In this document: positions 24,751 through 36,060 of the stretch, piece after piece
How the letters are laid out: each line of letters begins with the position of its first letter
Position numbering within the stretch: position 1 is the first letter of the stretch
Assembly (NCBI GenBank): GCA_949297445.1
Contig: CASFSS010000011.1
Span: 1 to 57,810, forward strand
Direction of reading: 5' to 3'
DNA: 57,810 bases
Source of the DNA: an uncultured bacterium
GTDB lineage: Bacteria; Bacillota_I; Bacilli_A; RFN20; CAG-826
Notes under the pieces: model-generated
Told to the model about the DNA's origin: nothing
The model's input: only the letters and a program-made list of their open reading frames with translations
Databases searched by the model: none
Program-made: the position numbers and the translations under genes

Positions 24751-27095
24751 TGAAAACGGACGAAGCAAAAAAACTTGTGCTTTCCATCCATACTTTAGTG
24801 GATTTTTTGTTTCGTAAGGGTGATATCGATACGCGCGTTTTTTCGCGCGAAACGATGCAACAAGGAAGCAAAATTCACACCTTTTATCAACGTAAACAAG
24901 GAGCCCAATATCTTAGCGAATATCCTTTATTGCATACATTCGAAGTTGATGATTATTCGGTGACGATTAAAGGGCGCGCTGACGGAATTATTTTGGGTAC
25001 CATTCCGACGATTGATGAAATAAAGTCGACGGTCGCTCCGTTAGAAGAATTTTATGAAGCACAAAAAGAATGGCATTTAGCGCAAGCCAAATGCTATGCC
25101 TTTATTTATGGTTTCGATGCGCAGATTGAGACAATTGATATTAAATTGACTTATTTAAGTCAAATTGATGATAGTCGCCTCGATAAATTATTTCGCTATA
25201 ACGTGAATGAATTAGAAGAAGAAATCGTTTCTTATATTCGAGACTACTTGTCTTTTTATAAAATAATTGAAGCGCGTATAAAATTAAGAAATATACATAG
25301 TAAAAACCTCGCATTCCCTTTTGCTCATTTTCGTAACGGACAGCATCGCTTGGCAAAATATGCCTACGCCCTAGCTAAAAGAGGTGGCGTACTATTTGTC
25401 GAGGCACCGACCGGAATTGGAAAGACAATGTCTACTTTATTTCCCCTCGTCAAAAGTTTTGCTGATTCTGGCATTGAAAAAATCTTCTACTTGACCGCTA
25501 AAAATTCAGGTAAAGATGCCGCTAAACAGGCCGCTAATATTTTATTAAATAACGGCATGGTGATGACATATGTCATCATAACCGCCAAAGAAAAAGTTTG
25601 TTTTACGCAAACGAAAGAGTGTAATCCAGACAAATGTCCTTTTGCGATAGATTACTATACAAAACTTCGTAGAATAATTACTGAATCGCTCAATAGTTAT
25701 CAATCGTTTGACCAAGAACAAATACTCAATATCGCCACTCGCGAAGGTGTTTGCCCCTTTGAGCTAAGTTTGGATTTATCGCTATACGCCGATTTGATTA
25801 TTTGTGATTACAATTATGTCTATGATCCAATGGTTTATTTGCGCAGATATTTCGACGAAAATGAAATATCGTCTTTTTTCTTGGTCGATGAAGCTCATAA
25901 TCTTATTGAAAGAGCCCGCGAGATGTATAGCGCCTCTTTTAATTATCAATCGCTTAAAAAAACCAAATATCTCATCAAGGTGTTGCCTGAGCCCAAAACA
26001 TATCGAAGAGCCTATAATCGCTTGCACAAATTGATGAAGGAAATGAAAGAAAGTTATGTGGTAGGCAATATACCCATCGATTTGCTTGAACAAACTTTTC
26101 TAAATGCCATCAACAATTATTTAACGATTTGTTCTTCATTATTAAAAAATAATGCCGATTTGTTAAACGATGACTTTCGCGATTTTTATTTTGATCTAAA
26201 TCGCTTTAACAAATTGTACGACTATTACGATAATTCATTTTGTCTTTATTTGACTAACAGCGAAAAAGATTTGATGGTTAAACTTTTTTGTCTTGATCCA
26301 AGCTGGCAGATTCGAAAAACAAATTTTTTAGCCAAAGGGGCTTTATTTTTCTCGGCCACTCTTTCACCTAGCGACTATTATGTGCGCGTGCTCGGCGCTG
26401 ACGATAACGCGCCATTTTTATCTTTGCCAAGTCCTTTTAATCCCGCTCATCTATTGATTATGGTCGCTCCAAGCGTGTCAATTCGATACAAAAATCGCGA
26501 TGCTACCTACGAAAATGTTGCCGCATATATTTATGCATTTGTAAACAAAAAAATTGGCAATTACTTCGTCTATGTTCCAAGTTATGAATATCTTGAAAAA
26601 TTATTAAAAATAATGTCTTTTAATAAAGACGTCGATGTCTTTATTCAAAACAAGGATATGAGCGAAGAAGATAAAGAAGCTTTTCTCGACCATTTTTCAT
26701 TAAATAATGAACGGACAACGATTGGCTTTGTTATCATCGGCGGTGCTTTTGGCGAAGGAATTGATTTAGTTAGCGACCGTTTAATCGGCCTTATTGTCAT
26801 TGGCGTTGGTTTACCAACAATCTCCTTCGAACGCGATTTAATACGTGATTATTATGAAAAAACTGATGGTAAAGGTTATGAATATAGTTATTTGAATGTT
26901 GGCATTAATAAAATTATGCAAGCTGTCGGTCGGCTCATTCGTAGCGAAGATGATTATGGTAGCGCCCTCCTTATTGACGACCGCTATTTGACTGAAAGCT
27001 ATTTAGGCTTATTTGAGAAAGAGTGGCGTCACTATAAAGTGGTAATGTCGAGCGAAGAAGTCGAAGAAGAATTAGAAAAATTTTATAAACATTAA
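24750..27095 (+). CDS. PD-(D/E)XK nuclease fused to XPD/DinG-type Fe-S helicase
   Basis: A 781-residue protein combining two DNA-processing modules. The N-terminal part has a RecB/Cas4-like nuclease signature: Asp78 in GRADG and Glu90-x-Lys92 in DEIKS, followed by a Gln/His-containing KEWHLAQAKCYAF helix. The rest is an SF2 XPD-like 5'-3' helicase with Walker A APTGIGKT (Lys225), the four iron-sulfur cysteines Cys284, Cys291, Cys296 and Cys335, a DEAH box (380-383) and the C-terminal motif VGRLIRS. It is probably a DNA repair enzyme acting on flap or D-loop structures. Similar fusions occur in Clostridia, to my knowledge. It overlaps fmt by one base. Confidence 0.88.
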   Translation: MKTDEAKKLVLSIHTLVDFLFRKGDIDTRVFSRETMQQGSKIHTFYQRKQGAQYLSEYPLLHTFEVDDYSVTIKGRADGIILGTIPTIDEIKSTVAPLEEFYEAQKEWHLAQAKCYAFIYGFDAQIETIDIKLTYLSQIDDSRLDKLFRYNVNELEEEIVSYIRDYLSFYKIIEARIKLRNIHSKNLAFPFAHFRNGQHRLAKYAYALAKRGGVLFVEAPTGIGKTMSTLFPLVKSFADSGIEKIFYLTAKNSGKDAAKQAANILLNNGMVMTYVIITAKEKVCFTQTKECNPDKCPFAIDYYTKLRRIITESLNSYQSFDQEQILNIATREGVCPFELSLDLSLYADLIICDYNYVYDPMVYLRRYFDENEISSFFLVDEAHNLIERAREMYSASFNYQSLKKTKYLIKVLPEPKTYRRAYNRLHKLMKEMKESYVVGNIPIDLLEQTFLNAINNYLTICSSLLKNNADLLNDDFRDFYFDLNRFNKLYDYYDNSFCLYLTNSEKDLMVKLFCLDPSWQIRKTNFLAKGALFFSATLSPSDYYVRVLGADDNAPFLSLPSPFNPAHLLIMVAPSVSIRYKNRDATYENVAAYIYAFVNKKIGNYFVYVPSYEYLEKLLKIMSFNKDVDVFIQNKDMSEEDKEAFLDHFSLNNERTTIGFVIIGGAFGEGIDLVSDRLIGLIVIGVGLPTISFERDLIRDYYEKTDGKGYEYSYLNVGINKIMQAVGRLIRSEDDYGSALLIDDRYLTESYLGLFEKEWRHYKVVMSSEEVEEELEKFYKH

Positions 27096-27140
27096 GTTAT
27101 TTTAAAATAAAATAATCTAGTAATTTACCAATCTATTTCA

Positions 27141-27146
27141 TATAAT
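27141..27146 (+). promoter_or_regulatory. lepA -10 box, 7 nt from the start codon
   Basis: TATAAT lies 7 nt before the ATG, with no ribosome-binding site between them and no convincing -35. Transcription would start at or beside the start codon. Confidence 0.5.
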
Positions 27147-27153
27147 CAATACC

Positions 27154-28965
27154 ATGTCCAATAGACAAAAATTTATTCGTAATTTCTCCATTATTGCCCA
27201 CATAGATCACGGAAAATCCACCTTGGCCGATCGTATTTTAGAATTGACCGATACCGTTTCTATGCGCGAGATGAAAGAACAATATCTCGATTCAATGGAT
27301 TTAGAAAGAGAAAGAGGTATCACTATTAAATTAAATGCTGTGACCATTTTATATCACGCTGACGATGGTAATGATTATACTTTTAATTTAATTGATACCC
27401 CTGGGCATGTCGATTTTTCTTATGAAGTTTCCCGTTCGCTTGCCGCCTGTGAAGGAGCGTTATTAGTCGTGGATGCAACGCAAGGCGTTGAAGCACAAAC
27501 ATTAGCCAACGTTTATCTCGCGTTTGATAACGATTTATACTTGATTCCAGTCATCAATAAAATAGATTTACCTAGCGCTGACATTTTACGTGCCGAAAAA
27601 GAAATTAAAGAACGAATCGGTTTAGACAGCACAAACATGTGTTTGGTATCGGCTAAAACTGGCGAAGGAGTAAAAGACGTTTTAGAAACAATCGTCAAGT
27701 GCGTCCCATCTCCTTCTGGCGATGATTCTAAACCCTTACAAGCGTTGATTTTTGATTCCTATTTTGATGCCTACCGCGGTGTTATTGTTTTAATTAGAAT
27801 TAAAAACGGTACCGTAAAAGTCGGCGATACGATTCTATTGATGGGCTCTAATAAGGAATATTTAGTAACCGAAATTGGCGTACGCGCACCAAAAGAGGTG
27901 AAGCGTGACGCTTTATATAGCGGTGAAGTTGGGTATTTGGCGGCACAAATAAAAAATATTAAGGACGTCTTTATCGGCGATACAATTACCTTAAAAAATA
28001 ATCCCGCTAGCGAAGCATTACCCGGTTATCGCAAAATGAATCCGATGGTTTTTTCCGGCTTATATCCAGTGGATAGCAAACGCTATAACGATTTAAAAGA
28101 TGCGCTAGAAAAGTTGTCATTAAACGACTCATCGTTTATATATGAGCCTGAAACATCGCAAGCTTTAGGATTTGGCTTTCGTTGTGGCTTCCTTGGATTG
28201 CTTCATATGGATGTGATTCAAGAACGTTTAGAGCGCGAATATGATATCGATTTGATACTTACCTCTCCTAGCGTCATTTATCATGTTTATTTGACTGACG
28301 GCACGATGATAAAACTCGATAATCCGGCCAAAATGCCCGACGTCAGCAAAATCAAAGAAATCAGGGAGCCATATGTATACGCGCGTATAATGACGCCGAA
28401 AGAATACGTTGGACCGGTGATGGAATTGTGTCAAAAAAGGCGAGGCATTTATGTCGATTTAGAATATTTTGATGAAACGCGAATGGTGGCAATTTATGAA
28501 TTGCCGTTGAGCGAAATCGTTTATAACTTTTTCGATCGACTAAAAAGCTTTACGAAGGGGTACGCAAGTTTTGACTATGAATATAGTGATTATAAACCTA
28601 ATTCACTAGTGAAGATGGACATTTTGTTAAATGGAGAAGTCATCGATGCCCTATCAACAATCGTCTTCAAAGAAGACGCTTACCATCGAGGTTCTTTAAT
28701 AACCAGAAAATTAAAAGATATTATTCCTCGTCAGCAATTTGAAGTGCCTGTACAAGCCGCCATTAATGGTAAAATTATTGCAAGAACAGATATAAAAGCC
28801 GTTCGCAAAGATGTTTTGGCCAAGTGCTATGGCGGCGATATTACTCGCAAGAAAAAATTGCTTGAAAAACAAAAAGAAGGCAAGAAACGTTTGAAAGCCG
28901 TCGGTTCGGTGGAAGTACCGCAAGAAGCCTTTATGAGCGTTTTATCATACGACGACGAAGAGTAG
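27154..28965 (+). CDS. lepA: Elongation factor 4 (LepA)
   Basis: A 603-residue ribosome-associated translational GTPase that back-translocates or rescues stalled ribosomes. G1 is [11 protein letters not shown]3 [12 protein letters not shown], and G4 NKID. The LepA-specific C-terminal domain is present ([57 protein letters not shown]). Full length. The gene has no Shine-Dalgarno and a -10 box immediately upstream. In Bacillus it also precedes hemW and hrcA; here two extra genes intervene. Confidence 0.97.
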   Translation: MSNRQKFIRNFSIIAHIDHGKSTLADRILELTDTVSMREMKEQYLDSMDLERERGITIKLNAVTILYHADDGNDYTFNLIDTPGHVDFSYEVSRSLAACEGALLVVDATQGVEAQTLANVYLAFDNDLYLIPVINKIDLPSADILRAEKEIKERIGLDSTNMCLVSAKTGEGVKDVLETIVKCVPSPSGDDSKPLQALIFDSYFDAYRGVIVLIRIKNGTVKVGDTILLMGSNKEYLVTEIGVRAPKEVKRDALYSGEVGYLAAQIKNIKDVFIGDTITLKNNPASEALPGYRKMNPMVFSGLYPVDSKRYNDLKDALEKLSLNDSSFIYEPETSQALGFGFRCGFLGLLHMDVIQERLEREYDIDLILTSPSVIYHVYLTDGTMIKLDNPAKMPDVSKIKEIREPYVYARIMTPKEYVGPVMELCQKRRGIYVDLEYFDETRMVAIYELPLSEIVYNFFDRLKSFTKGYASFDYEYSDYKPNSLVKMDILLNGEVIDALSTIVFKEDAYHRGSLITRKLKDIIPRQQFEVPVQAAINGKIIARTDIKAVRKDVLAKCYGGDITRKKKLLEKQKEGKKRLKAVGSVEVPQEAFMSVLSYDDEE

Positions 28966-29004
28966 ATTGTTGGTTATATTTTGGTAAAAAATTAGTATTT
29001 CTTA

Positions 29005-29032
29005 TTGTAATAAGTTTTTGTTGTCTTATAAT
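29005..29032 (+). promoter_or_regulatory. Promoter for the Fic-like gene operon
   Basis: -35 TTGTAA (29005-29010) and -10 TATAAT (29027-29032) with a 16-bp spacer, followed by a strong AGGAGGAG ribosome-binding site. Confidence 0.55.
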
Positions 29033-29055
29033 TAAGATATCAGGAGGAGTTAGTT

Positions 29056-30513
29056 ATGGCTCACGAAAACGCACTCTCAATTCGTTTTACCGAGGAAAAT
29101 TACGCTACTAGGCAAGAGGTCGCTAAGGCCTTAAATACTAGTTTGATTGATCCGCTTTGGCAAAACATTTTAAAATACCGCGCTCAGTACGCGAAGATTT
29201 TGCCTTTAATGGATGTCTCCAAAAGAAATTATTCGGTGACCTATACGCCGAACATTAATGCCAAATATCAAAACTTCCAAACGAAAATCGTCAATGCGAT
29301 GATTAAATATTCAAAAATTTCCCAGCAGGCGAAATTAGAACAAGATCGCGTTCATGACGATAATATGAAAAAAATTATTGGTCTGGTTGCCAAATCAAAA
29401 AATATTCTGATTAATGATGTTGCTATTAATAACATTATTAATGAGAGAAATCGCAATAGCGATTACGAAGAGTTGGTACGTTATTATCACGCCATTAAGT
29501 CGCTTGAGAACAATCCTTCCATCGCCATTGACGACGATTTTTTTGCCGATTATCTTATCGAGTTGACCGGCCAATATGAACTTACCTCTTATTATCGTAC
29601 TCACGATTTAGAAGGTGCTAAAACAAAGTTTGTCGTTAACCGCGAATACCTAAAAGGTGTTCCGACTCAAGAGATTGAGAAGATGATGGCCGCCCTTATT
29701 GATTTTATTGAAAACTCTAGTGCTCCTACTCCGGTGAAAGCCATCGTTGCATTTTATTATTTTAATTATATTAAACCGTTCGATAAATTTAATGAGGAAT
29801 TATCTATTATTTTATTGAAGGCAATTATTGCTCGTTCTGATTGTGAGGTAATTGCTCCTATTCTTCCTTTTGAAATTTTAATTGCAGAAAATAAGACGCT
29901 TATCGATGAAGTTAGCCTAGAAGTGCAAAGAACCCGCGATGTTACTTATCTAGTCATCGCCGCTTTAAATGCGATGGATCATGTCGTTTCGGAATTTTTA
30001 GACGAGATTGTTAATGTCGAAAATATGGCTCTTAAAGATGCCTATTTAAGAGGCATGAGCGACGAAGAGTTTAAAAAAGAATTCAATATTGATAAAAACG
30101 AAACACAATTTGGGAAAATGCCTTTTGTGAGGCATGAAGAGGCGGAAACCCCGCGTGAAGAAAAGGCGGTCGAAAAGAAAATTGTTAAGCAGTCCCAAAA
30201 AGAAACATTAGAACTAAATGAGACGCCTTCTCCTAAAGTGACGATGCCGCTTCATCGCTTGAGCGAAGAAGAATACGAGCAAATGGAAATAGATTTACTT
30301 GAATCTGATCCTCTATTAAGACCGCAGCAAGCTCATTTTTATGTTCGTCATCGTACGGTTGGTAAATACTATACAATCCAACAGTTCAAAAAGGCCGAAG
30401 GTTGTGTTTATGAAACGGCGCGCACATCTATGGACAATTTGGCAAAACGAGGTTATTATCGTAGAGAAAATCTAAAAAACAAATTTGTGTATACGCCCGT
30501 AGCAAAGGAATAG
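29056..30513 (+). CDS. Degenerate Fic-like protein with C-terminal winged helix
   Basis: A 485-residue protein resembling the Fic family layout: an N-terminal helical domain, a Fido-like core and a C-terminal winged helix (about 430-482, YTIQQFKKAEGCVYETARTSMDNLAKRGYY). The core has the helix pattern KAIVAFYYFNYIKPFDKFNEELSIILLKAI. Aligned with the Fic motif HPFx(D/E)GNGR, the catalytic His is Lys240, both Gly of GNG are replaced (Phe245, Glu247) and the Arg is Glu248; only PF and Asn246 remain. It is therefore unlikely to transfer AMP. It has its own promoter and a strong AGGAGG, and heads an operon with a TM protein, hemW and an RDD protein. A scaffolding or DNA-binding role is conceivable. 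The Fic relation is an eye-level judgement. Confidence 0.65.
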   Translation: MAHENALSIRFTEENYATRQEVAKALNTSLIDPLWQNILKYRAQYAKILPLMDVSKRNYSVTYTPNINAKYQNFQTKIVNAMIKYSKISQQAKLEQDRVHDDNMKKIIGLVAKSKNILINDVAINNIINERNRNSDYEELVRYYHAIKSLENNPSIAIDDDFFADYLIELTGQYELTSYYRTHDLEGAKTKFVVNREYLKGVPTQEIEKMMAALIDFIENSSAPTPVKAIVAFYYFNYIKPFDKFNEELSIILLKAIIARSDCEVIAPILPFEILIAENKTLIDEVSLEVQRTRDVTYLVIAALNAMDHVVSEFLDEIVNVENMALKDAYLRGMSDEEFKKEFNIDKNETQFGKMPFVRHEEAETPREEKAVEKKIVKQSQKETLELNETPSPKVTMPLHRLSEEEYEQMEIDLLESDPLLRPQQAHFYVRHRTVGKYYTIQQFKKAEGCVYETARTSMDNLAKRGYYRRENLKNKFVYTPVAKE

Positions 30514-30522
30514 GATAAAAAT

Positions 30523-30831
30523 ATGACTTACTTACTATTAGATGGAATTGCCTTATCGATGATTATCATTTTCGGCTTATTAGCGTTTTTTGGTATCATC
30601 GTCCTTATTATTATTTTCGTAAAGAAAAAATTTACATCGCTCCAAATTAAAAAAGACGAAAAGTCGGAAGAAGAATTAATTCAAGAAGAGCTCGATCGCG
30701 TTTTGGTACCGGTAGATGATGAAGAGATTTCTAAGGAAATGGAAAAAGAAGCCTTAAAAACGACGATAACTTCTTCAGTGGATAAAACCACAAAGAGCAC
30801 TGATGAAAAAGTTGGCGAAGAGAAAAAATAA
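30523..30831 (+). CDS. Small single-pass membrane protein, unknown
   Basis: A 102-residue protein with one hydrophobic segment (residues about 8-33, rich in Ile and Phe) followed by a Lys-rich stop and a long acidic, charged tail of Glu, Lys and Thr that is probably disordered. No family is recognised. It starts 9 nt after the Fic-like gene's stop and overlaps hemW by 29 nt in another frame, so it is embedded in that operon. Its overall shape resembles small membrane adaptors, which is not a functional assignment. Confidence 0.65.
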   Translation: MTYLLLDGIALSMIIIFGLLAFFGIIVLIIIFVKKKFTSLQIKKDEKSEEELIQEELDRVLVPVDDEEISKEMEKEALKTTITSSVDKTTKSTDEKVGEEKK

Positions 30832-31930
30832 TCTTCCAAAATCTTTATACGTTCATATTCCCTTTTGTCGGAGTCTTTGTCCTTTTTGTGACTTCGTTAG
30901 ATTGATTGGTTGTTATCGTTATGTCGAGGATTATTTGACTACTCTTTTTGAAGAACTCGGTTCATTGCAAATCACTAAACATAGTTTAGATACTATTTAT
31001 ATCGGTGGAGGGACACCCACGAGCATTGATGATGCTTCGTTAAGGAAACTTTTAAGTCGATTAAAGCCCTTATTAAAAAGAAGAGGCGAATTTACCATTG
31101 AGACAAATCCGGAAAATCTTACCTTATCGACCATAAATATTTTAAAAGAATTTGGCATCAACCGTCTTTCTATCGGCGTACAAACATTCTCGCCTATTTT
31201 AATAGCCGACTTAAACCGTCATCACAGTTTTGAATCACTTTTAAAATTATTAATTTTATTGCGAAAGAAGAAATTTAAAAATATTAATTTAGATTTTATT
31301 TATTGCCTTCCTAAGCAAAGTGACGAGGACTTACTAAAAGATATAAGTCTCGCTTTATGTTTGAATCCTGATCACATGTCCTTTTATTCTTTAATCGTTG
31401 AGGAAGGCAGTATATTTTATAGAAAAGGTTATAAAGAAGCAAATCAAGATGTGGCCCGCTTTGAACTCGATTTAGTTGAAAGAGTATTGTCGTCGAACGG
31501 CTATAAACGTTATGAGATATCTAATTTTGCTAAATCAAAAAGAAGACAATCATTGCATAACAAGACATACTGGAAAGATGACACCTATTATGCGGTTGGC
31601 TTAGGCGCTAGCGGTTATATTGACAATGTTCGCTATAAGAATTGTAGTAGTTTATCACTATACTTAGCGCACAAATTTCGTTCGCTTGAAGAAAAGGTAA
31701 CGGAATCCGATGATAAAAAATATTTTTTGCTGTGCAACTTGCGCTTGGTAGCCGGCTTTTCTTTAAGAGAATATAAAAGACGCTTTCAAGAAAATTTTGT
31801 TGTTAAATACGGAAATAGGTGCACAAAATATATAAAGAGTGGCGCACTAATTATTCGGCACGGTAAAGTGCGCCTATCTAGCCAAGGACTAGCGATTCTT
31901 GATACGATATTATTGGATTTATTTGACTAA
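30803..31930 (+). CDS. hemW: HemW-like radical SAM protein
   Basis: A 375-residue radical SAM protein of the HemN/HemW family. The cluster motif is CRSLCPFC (Cys22, 26, 29) within YVHIPFC, followed by IGGGTPT, the ETNPE motif and IGVQTF. It lacks the N-terminal extension of true coproporphyrinogen dehydrogenase HemN, and its place before hrcA is the hemW position in Bacillus. A heme-chaperone role is therefore likeliest, although no heme pathway is visible here. It starts inside the previous gene (29-nt overlap), with an RDD gene 2 nt downstream. Confidence 0.88.
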   Translation: MKKLAKRKNNLPKSLYVHIPFCRSLCPFCDFVRLIGCYRYVEDYLTTLFEELGSLQITKHSLDTIYIGGGTPTSIDDASLRKLLSRLKPLLKRRGEFTIETNPENLTLSTINILKEFGINRLSIGVQTFSPILIADLNRHHSFESLLKLLILLRKKKFKNINLDFIYCLPKQSDEDLLKDISLALCLNPDHMSFYSLIVEEGSIFYRKGYKEANQDVARFELDLVERVLSSNGYKRYEISNFAKSKRRQSLHNKTYWKDDTYYAVGLGASGYIDNVRYKNCSSLSLYLAHKFRSLEEKVTESDDKKYFLLCNLRLVAGFSLREYKRRFQENFVVKYGNRCTKYIKSGALIIRHGKVRLSSQGLAILDTILLDLFD

Positions 31931-31932
31931 AA

Positions 31933-32352
31933 ATGAACTTTGCAAAACCGATTCAAAGAATTGTGGCTTATATCATCGACTATGTTATTTGCCATATCCC
32001 ATCCGTAATTTTAGCGGTTTTATTATTCATTTATGTTCCATCGTTAAAATGGTATTACATTCTTTTGCTCAGCTTCCTTTTATATTGGTTATCTTTTATC
32101 GTTTTTAATTCATTTTTTCTTTTTGTTTCTAACGGATTTACCCTCGGTGGATTAATCGCCAAGGTACGAGTGGTGCGTTCGCACTTAGAAAGACTCCAAT
32201 ATCGCGATGCCTTTGTACGAGCGGCGAGTTTAGGCTTGCTCATCATGGTGATAGTCAATGTTTTTTATATGTTAATCGTCCATACTGAACGCACAATTTT
32301 CGATCGAATCAGCGACACGATCGTCATTTCTTACCAAAAAAACAAACTTTAA
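31933..32352 (+). CDS. RDD-family membrane protein
   Basis: A 139-residue membrane protein of the RDD family. The defining N-terminal Arg and Asp pattern is seen in PIQRIVAYIIDYVICHIPS, and a second Asp lies in RISDT near the C-terminus. Helices occur at about 12-36, 40-62 and 88-115, with the internal KVRVVR segment typical of the family. Substrates of RDD proteins are mostly unknown; some have been linked to ion or osmolyte transport. It begins 2 nt after hemW, the last gene before the hrcA promoter. Confidence 0.8.
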   Translation: MNFAKPIQRIVAYIIDYVICHIPSVILAVLLFIYVPSLKWYYILLLSFLLYWLSFIVFNSFFLFVSNGFTLGGLIAKVRVVRSHLERLQYRDAFVRAASLGLLIMVIVNVFYMLIVHTERTIFDRISDTIVISYQKNKL

Positions 32353-32403
32353 AATTTATTTTAACTGCCGACAATTCATTTATTGGAAATATTTTTCATA
32401 TTT

Positions 32404-32430
32404 TTAGCACTTTATGCTTGACAGTGCCAA
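32404..32430 (+). promoter_or_regulatory. Upstream CIRCE operator (HrcA binding site)
   Basis: TTAGCACTT-N9-CAGTGCCAA, an imperfect CIRCE element. The -35 TTGACA (32418-32423) lies inside it, so HrcA binding would block RNA polymerase. Confidence 0.75.
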
Positions 32431-32445
32431 AAGTTCCTCTATAAT
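32418..32445 (+). promoter_or_regulatory. Promoter of hrcA-grpE-dnaK-dnaJ
   Basis: A consensus -35 TTGACA (32418-32423) and -10 TATAAT (32440-32445), 16 bp apart and flanked on both sides by CIRCE sites. Confidence 0.85.
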
Positions 32446-32449
32446 AAAC

Positions 32450-32476
32450 TTAGCACTCCAAATCTAAGAGTGCCAA
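32450..32476 (+). promoter_or_regulatory. Downstream CIRCE operator (HrcA binding site)
   Basis: TTAGCACTC-N9-GAGTGCCAA, differing from the consensus at one position, and covering the predicted transcription start. With the upstream copy it gives tight autoregulated heat-shock control. Confidence 0.92.
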
Positions 32477-33513
32477 AAATGAAGGAGGTTAGCTGATGAA
32501 TCGTCGTGAAAAAGTATTGAAATTAATCGTTGAAGACTTTATTAAAGAAGCGACACCCGTTTCTAGTAAATCTTTGATTGAAAAGCACGGTCTTGAATAT
32601 TCGTCTGCGACTATTCGTAACGAGATGAACGCGTTAGAAAACGATGGCTATCTAGAGAAGACACACACCTCCAGTGGACGTGTTCCTTCTTCTAAAGGAT
32701 ATCGATACTATGTGGAAAATCTTCGCGAACGCAGTTTAGATGAAGAATTTAAATATAACGTGCAAGCAATTCTTGATTCACGCGTTCAATCCGTCGAAGA
32801 GATTATTGCCAAGTCTTGCGAAATCCTTGCGCACATGACCAATTTGGTCAGCGTTGTGCTTGGCCCAAACGCGGCAGATGAACATCTTGTCAGCGTCCAA
32901 CTAATTCCAATTTCTGACAATTCGGCCACCTGTGTCTTCGTCACCGACCGCGGATACGTCGAAAATAAAACATTTGTTTTAGACGAAAAAACCCGCTTTG
33001 AGGATGTCGAGACATGCGTCAAATTGTTGAATGAACGATTAAAAGGAACGCCGATTGCGAGTTTGGGTGAAAAAATGGAGACGATTAAACCGCTTTTAGC
33101 CGATTATGTTATTGAAAGAGATGTCATTTATAATGTCATGCTCGAAGTGCTAGTCAATTTCGCTGGCGAAAGGTTAAAAACATACGGTACGAAAGGCTTA
33201 TTCGAAAATCCAGAATTTAGTAACGATGCGACCAAAATCAAGAAGCTGATTGACTTATTTAATCGGCCGGAGGTCTTCCGCGAAGTTAGCGCAAGCGACA
33301 ATAATATTTCGCTACATATCGGTGGTGAGGATGCTAGCGACGAGGATGTTTCCATCGTCTCTGCTCGGGTAAGTTTACCTAACGATCACGAAGGAAACAT
33401 TGCTATTGTAGGACCAAAGCGGATGGATTATGGCAAAGTCGTTTCATCGCTTGAATACCTCATTAAAATATTAGATCGTCGTTTCAACCACGATGACGAT
33501 TCGAAGGGAGAAA

Positions 33514-35977
<2,464 letters not shown>

Positions 35978-35986
35978 GATTATTTT

Positions 35987-36041
35987 ACGAGCGGAAGGGT
36001 TGGAAGAGGATAATATTTTCTTCCCCCTTCGCTTTCTCGTT
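35987..36041 (+). promoter_or_regulatory. Long hairpin between dnaK and dnaJ
   Basis: GCGGAAGGG...GGAAGA pairs with TCTTCC...CCCTTCGC, with further ACGA/TCGT pairing at the base, followed by a T-rich stretch without a clean run. It may be a partial terminator or an RNA processing/stability element that lowers dnaJ relative to dnaK. Confidence 0.6.
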
Positions 36042-36060
36042 TTATTAAGGAGGCGACACT

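Noticed and set aside
27097-27116. AT-only hairpin after the nuclease-helicase gene as a terminator
   Set aside because: The stem is A/T only and no T run follows, so it is too weak to call.
29056-30831. A Fic toxin-antitoxin pair (Fic-like gene plus the small downstream protein)
   Set aside because: The Fic catalytic residues are absent, and the small protein is a membrane protein with no antitoxin motif.
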